Below, one piece after another: positions 61,287 through 64,000 of a stretch of 64,000 nt of DNA. The first letter of the stretch is position 1. Each line of letters starts with the position of its first letter. Both the position numbers and the translations under genes were made by a program. The stretch is from Arthrobacter oryzae. GTDB taxonomy: Bacteria > Actinomycetota > Actinomycetes > Actinomycetales > Micrococcaceae. The notes beneath the pieces were generated by a model. That model saw nothing but the letters and a program-made list of their open reading frames with translations, did no database searches and was not told where the DNA came from. The stretch spans positions 310,001 through 374,000 of the forward strand of contig NZ_JAUSSM010000003.1 in assembly GCF_030812315.1 (NCBI RefSeq), in the 5' to 3' direction.

Positions 61287-61615
61287 TTAGGGGCGGATGA
61301 GCACTTTGAGCGATGCGCGGTCGGCCATGGCCCGGTAGCCGGCGGGGACGTCGTCGAGGGCAACAGTATGGTCAAACATCTTGCCGGGCTGGATTGTTCC
61401 CGACAGGATGTCCGGCATGAGTTCTTCGATGTAGGCCCGGGCGGGGGTGTCAATGGCGTCCTGGGTGCCTACGCACTCCAGCACCGTGTGCGTTCCGTCG
61501 CCGCCGGTGAGTTCGCGCATGCGTTCGATCCCTTCGTCCCCGCGTTCGGTTGATGTCCGTGGCACCGAATTCGAGTCCCAGGTCCGTACGGTCCTTGTGC
61601 CGGCCCATGAGCAGG
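61287..61615 (-). pseudogene. Remnant of a second zinc alcohol dehydrogenase
   Basis: Reading leftward, one frame first gives LLLMGRHKDRTDLGLEFGAT, the middle of a zinc alcohol dehydrogenase. After a shift of frame the next part reads RGDEGIERMRELTGGDGTHT and VLECVGTQDAID. It then jumps directly to ARAYIEELMPDILSGTIQPG and [20 protein letters not shown], missing about 40 residues that lie between in intact relatives. The whole N-terminal catalytic domain is absent. So it carries at least one frameshift, one internal deletion and a 5' truncation. Not functional. Confidence 0.85.
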
Positions 61616-61648
61616 AGCGTGGGTTGATGTAACGGTGCGTTGGGCCGG

Positions 61649-62010
61649 TCAGCCGGCGTGCGCCGTCGTCGTGGTTTCCGCAGGGGTGGCCTGTTCTGCA
61701 AGGACTTCCTTGAGCGCAGTGGCGGCCGTCATGGCGTTCGGCCACCCTGCGTAAAAGGCCAGATGGGTGATGGCCTCCACCAGCTCGTCCGGGGAGAGTC
61801 CGTTGGAAAGTGCCAGGCGCAGGTGGGAGGGAAGCTGTCCTGTCCGGTACAGCGCGGTGAGCGTCGCGACGGTGATGAGGCTGCGGTCCTTGGGTGAGAG
61901 CCCGGGCCGCGCCCAGACGTCACCGAACAGCACGTCGTCGGTAAGCTGCGCCAGTTTGGGCGCGCGTCGCCGATGAGCCGCTGGGCCGGTGAGGGGGTCT
62001 CTGTTGCCAT
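61649..62010 (-). pseudogene. Carboxymuconolactone decarboxylase-like gene with a frameshift
   Basis: The start ATG 62010 gives MATETPSPAQRLIGD, then the sense continues only in another frame as APKLAQLTDDVLFGDVWARP, PGLSPKDRSLITVATLTALY and so on to the stop at 61649. Together they form one ordinary protein of about 120 residues of the CMD/AhpD-like family. One base is missing near 61963-61970, in a GCGCGC run. It is either a true disabling mutation or an error in the sequence. Family members often sit with cupins and reductases in small aromatic or redox operons, as the neighbours here suggest. Confidence 0.8.
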
Positions 62011-62239
62011 GGTGGTGCTCCTTAGGATGTTTTCGGTGCTTATCCAACAAACCGCGTCCTCTCCGCGCGGGGAAGGTTCTGCTGATACAGGTACTGACAG
62101 GGCCTCCCAGCCGCCGGTGAAGCCTCCTAGTGTTGAATGCGTGAAACGCCGCGCCTATGGGGCGCCGCCGCGACGCCCACTGGCGCGCAATCCAGCCAAA
62201 CGCAAGGCAGCCGCAAGTCCAGCAACAAAGGGAGACCAG

Positions 62240-62632
62240 TTGGAAATCCAGCCGAAGACGCCAAGCAACAAGGGACCCGCGGAAATGTTCACCGGCGACG
62301 TCTGGTTCGACGTGATCGCCAGGGGCGAGGAACCCTCGCAGCTGCGCGTGAATATGGTCCGTTTCTCGCCGGGCGCCCACACCGCGTGGCACTCGCACGC
62401 GAACGGCCAGACCCTGCATGTGACCGAAGGCCGTGGCCTGGTCCAGTCCCGCGGCGGCGAGGTCATCGAGATCCGTCCCGGCGACACCATTTACACGCCG
62501 CCGGGTGAAGAGCACTGGCACGGCGCCGCCCCGGGCCACTTCATGTGCCACCTGGCCATGTGGGAAGCCTTGGGCGAAGGCCAGGAGGGCCCGGAAACCG
62601 CTTGGGCCGAGCACGTGGACCGCTCGGAGTAG
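62240..62632 (+). CDS. Cupin-domain protein
   Basis: A 130-residue single-domain cupin. Motif 1 reads PGAHTAWHSHANGQTLHVTE, with the metal-binding His residues and Glu; motif 2 reads PGDTIYTPPGEEHWHGAAP. Small proteins of this type (often annotated beside carboxymuconolactone decarboxylase-like genes) have no settled reaction. The start is TTG 62240 with GGGAGA nine bases before; the frame is open to 61973, but that part overlaps the divergent gene. It is divergent from the frameshifted CMD gene across about 230 bases. Confidence 0.88.
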   Translation: MEIQPKTPSNKGPAEMFTGDVWFDVIARGEEPSQLRVNMVRFSPGAHTAWHSHANGQTLHVTEGRGLVQSRGGEVIEIRPGDTIYTPPGEEHWHGAAPGHFMCHLAMWEALGEGQEGPETAWAEHVDRSE

Positions 62633-62749
62633 GGGTTTCCTGACTGGCTCGGCCTGGCGCTCCCCGTTCCCGGGGCGACCGGCGGCTGGCGTATTTCCGC
62701 AGCCCGAGCAGCAGGCCTAAACGTCATACCCCCGCGGCAGACTTAGTTC

Positions 62750-64000
62750 ATGGAAGCCGTGGGGGATTCTGCAGCAGGAGGGGCATTGCGGTGGGCCAAA
62801 CTGCCCGCTGCCCGTGCCGCTGTTCAGCCTCCTGCTGTTCAACCGCCGGCTCCTCAACCGTTTACCGCGCGCGTCCGCGGCCTTCGCAGTGTCCCTGCGG
62901 GACGCCAGCATCCACTTGAAGCAGCGTCCGACGGCGGAGGGTCCGGTGATCTCGCCAGGAGCCTTGAGCTGCTCAAGGGGATCGGTTCGACAGCGGCCGA
63001 GGACGCCGCGCTGTTGAGCTTCCGCGAGGCTGCGGACTTCGCCGGCCACGTCGAGGAAGTCTCCCGGGTAGTCGAATACCTGCAGATCGTCGCGGCCGGG
63101 GCAGTGGACCGAACCCGGCGTGAAGCCGCCGCGGCAGCGCGCTCGGCCGCAGTCGGCACAGGAGCGGCGGGGTCAGCGGGCTCGGGCCGGGCTGGCCGGG
63201 CTGCCGGCTGGGTCACGGGATGGGGCGCAGAACCGACCGAAACGGCCGCCGCCGGCCAAGCGTCAACCGTTGCGGGACCGGACCCTGCCGATGACGGGTG
63301 CCGGAACGCTGCGGAGTTCCTCCGGTCCCGGCTGCGGATCAGTGTCGCCGAGGCCCGGCGCAGGATGGCCCTCGCGGCCGATCTGCTGCCCCGTGCCGGG
63401 TTCGCCGGCCACACCGAACCTCCGGTCCGGCCCGAACTCGCCGCCGCCGTTACCGCCGGGACCGTCGCATCCCGGCCCGCGACCATCATCACCCTTGCCC
63501 TGGAGCGGGTCCGGCACCACGCCGACGCGGACACCACGGCCCGGATGGAACACGCCCTGACCCGGACCGCGGCCGAAAACGACACGGACTTCCTGACCCG
63601 GGTCGCCCGGCAATGGACCGACGCGATCGACCAGGACGGATCCGAACCCTCCGAAGAGGAACTCCACCGCCGGCAGGGCGTATTCCTCCGCCGCGCCCGC
63701 CGCGGACTCCACCACCTGGAAATCTTCGCCACCCCGGACCAGTACGAATCACTGCTGACCGTGATGAACACCGCCACCAACCCCCGCACCCCGGCAGGCG
63801 GCACTGACGGCAGCAGTGACGTCCCGGTACCAGGAGACACTGACGGAACCGCCAGGCAGGACACCAGCGAAGGCCCGGACACCGCCGCCGGCAGAGAAGC
63901 TGCCCTGGACCTGGACCTGGACCTGGATCTGGGCCAGGATCTGGACCGGCGGACCCGGCCGCAGCGGCTCCTCGACGGCCTCGTCGGCGCCTGCAAAACA
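62750..64000 (+). CDS. DUF222 (HNH endonuclease-type) protein, cut by the window edge
   Basis: An open frame of 417 codons that runs off the right edge. After a Pro/Ala-rich start (about 1-50), the DUF222 region is visible: RSLELLKGIGSTAAEDAALL, then VVEYLQIVAAGAVDRTR, SRLRISVAEARRRMALAADL and TRVARQWTDAID, up to HHLEIFATPDQYESLLTVMN. The expected C-terminal HNH nuclease part lies beyond the window. A Gly/Thr/Asp-rich stretch with repeated Asp-Leu pairs (from about 63905) interrupts the usual spacing. Such genes occur in many copies in Arthrobacter genomes. ATG 62750 lacks a clear ribosome site; GTG 62759 is an alternative. Confidence 0.85.
   Translation, partial: MEAVGDSAAGGALRWAKLPAARAAVQPPAVQPPAPQPFTARVRGLRSVPAGRQHPLEAASDGGGSGDLARSLELLKGIGSTAAEDAALLSFREAADFAGHVEEVSRVVEYLQIVAAGAVDRTRREAAAAARSAAVGTGAAGSAGSGRAGRAAGWVTGWGAEPTETAAAGQASTVAGPDPADDGCRNAAEFLRSRLRISVAEARRRMALAADLLPRAGFAGHTEPPVRPELAAAVTAGTVASRPATIITLALERVRHHADADTTARMEHALTRTAAENDTDFLTRVARQWTDAIDQDGSEPSEEELHRRQGVFLRRARRGLHHLEIFATPDQYESLLTVMNTATNPRTPAGGTDGSSDVPVPGDTDGTARQDTSEGPDTAAGREAALDLDLDLDLGQDLDRRTRPQRLLDGLVGACKT

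Noticed and set aside
62750..64000. DUF222 gene as sign of a prophage or integrative element
   Set aside because: No integrase, attachment site or phage gene is visible, and such genes are scattered through Arthrobacter chromosomes.

Overview
The window looks like a chromosomal segment of a high-GC actinobacterium of the Arthrobacter group (Arthrobacter, Pseudarthrobacter or Paenarthrobacter; Micrococcaceae). Reasons: about two-thirds G+C, many GTG and TTG starts, ATGA/GTGA overlaps, a Pol-PE-Lig LigD beside Ku, a desABCD siderophore operon with a DtxR-type box, an ANTAR protein, and a DUF222-type protein at the right edge. I saw no rRNA, tRNA, CRISPR, prophage or insertion sequence.

Layout. 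1-4,720: tail of an upstream gene, then a fructose PTS operon (DeoR-type regulator, fruK, fruA, ptsH). 4,780-10,190: an SRPBCC protein, a small SAP/Rho-N-like protein, divergent ku and ligD for end joining, and two small hydrophilic proteins. 10,190-14,340: an empty stretch, a ProP-like transporter, a FUSC membrane protein and an SDR enzyme. 14,398-19,903: a complete desferrioxamine-type siderophore operon under a predicted iron box. 20,025-24,481: a cellulose-synthase-like glycosyltransferase with an extra ~150-residue insert, coupled to a STAS antagonist and an RsbW-like ATPase, plus a STAS-like protein and a GAF-ANTAR protein. 24,562-26,812: a GNAT, an acyltransferase-3 protein and a DUF1304 protein.

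26,903-32,766 holds a four-carbon sugar-acid (tetronate-type) catabolic locus: kinase, dehydrogenase, GntP permease, class II aldolase and a divergent FCD/GntR regulator with a near-perfect palindrome. 32,827-34,767 holds a CsoR/CstR-type repressor with its predicted operator, an SGNH hydrolase, a dodecin and a small protein. 34,905-46,446 encodes an envelope cluster read leftward: a 2,019-residue anchored Ig-like/FN3 protein, a DUF58 protein, a TgpA-like protein whose transglutaminase site has lost its Cys and Asp, and a membrane Ser/Thr kinase. 46,500-51,361: an MmyB-type regulator divergent from three aldo/keto reductases and an epimerase-like protein. 51,496-60,070: two small stress/envelope proteins, a glycogen-debranching-type protein with a GT4 glycosyltransferase, a PrmC-like methyltransferase and a secreted alpha-amylase with two X25-type modules. 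60,196-64,000: a zinc alcohol dehydrogenase, the wreck of a second one, a frameshifted carboxymuconolactone decarboxylase-like gene, a cupin, and a DUF222 protein running off the edge.

The observations I rate highest are: three copies of a ~60-bp palindromic intergenic repeat (205, 26,837, 29,369); the glycosyltransferase insert with its partner-switching genes; the doubly substituted transglutaminase site; a palindrome shared by two unlinked stress-type genes; and several short duplications that repeat the end of a gene together with its stop codon. Functions are inferred from motifs and context only; no database search was run.
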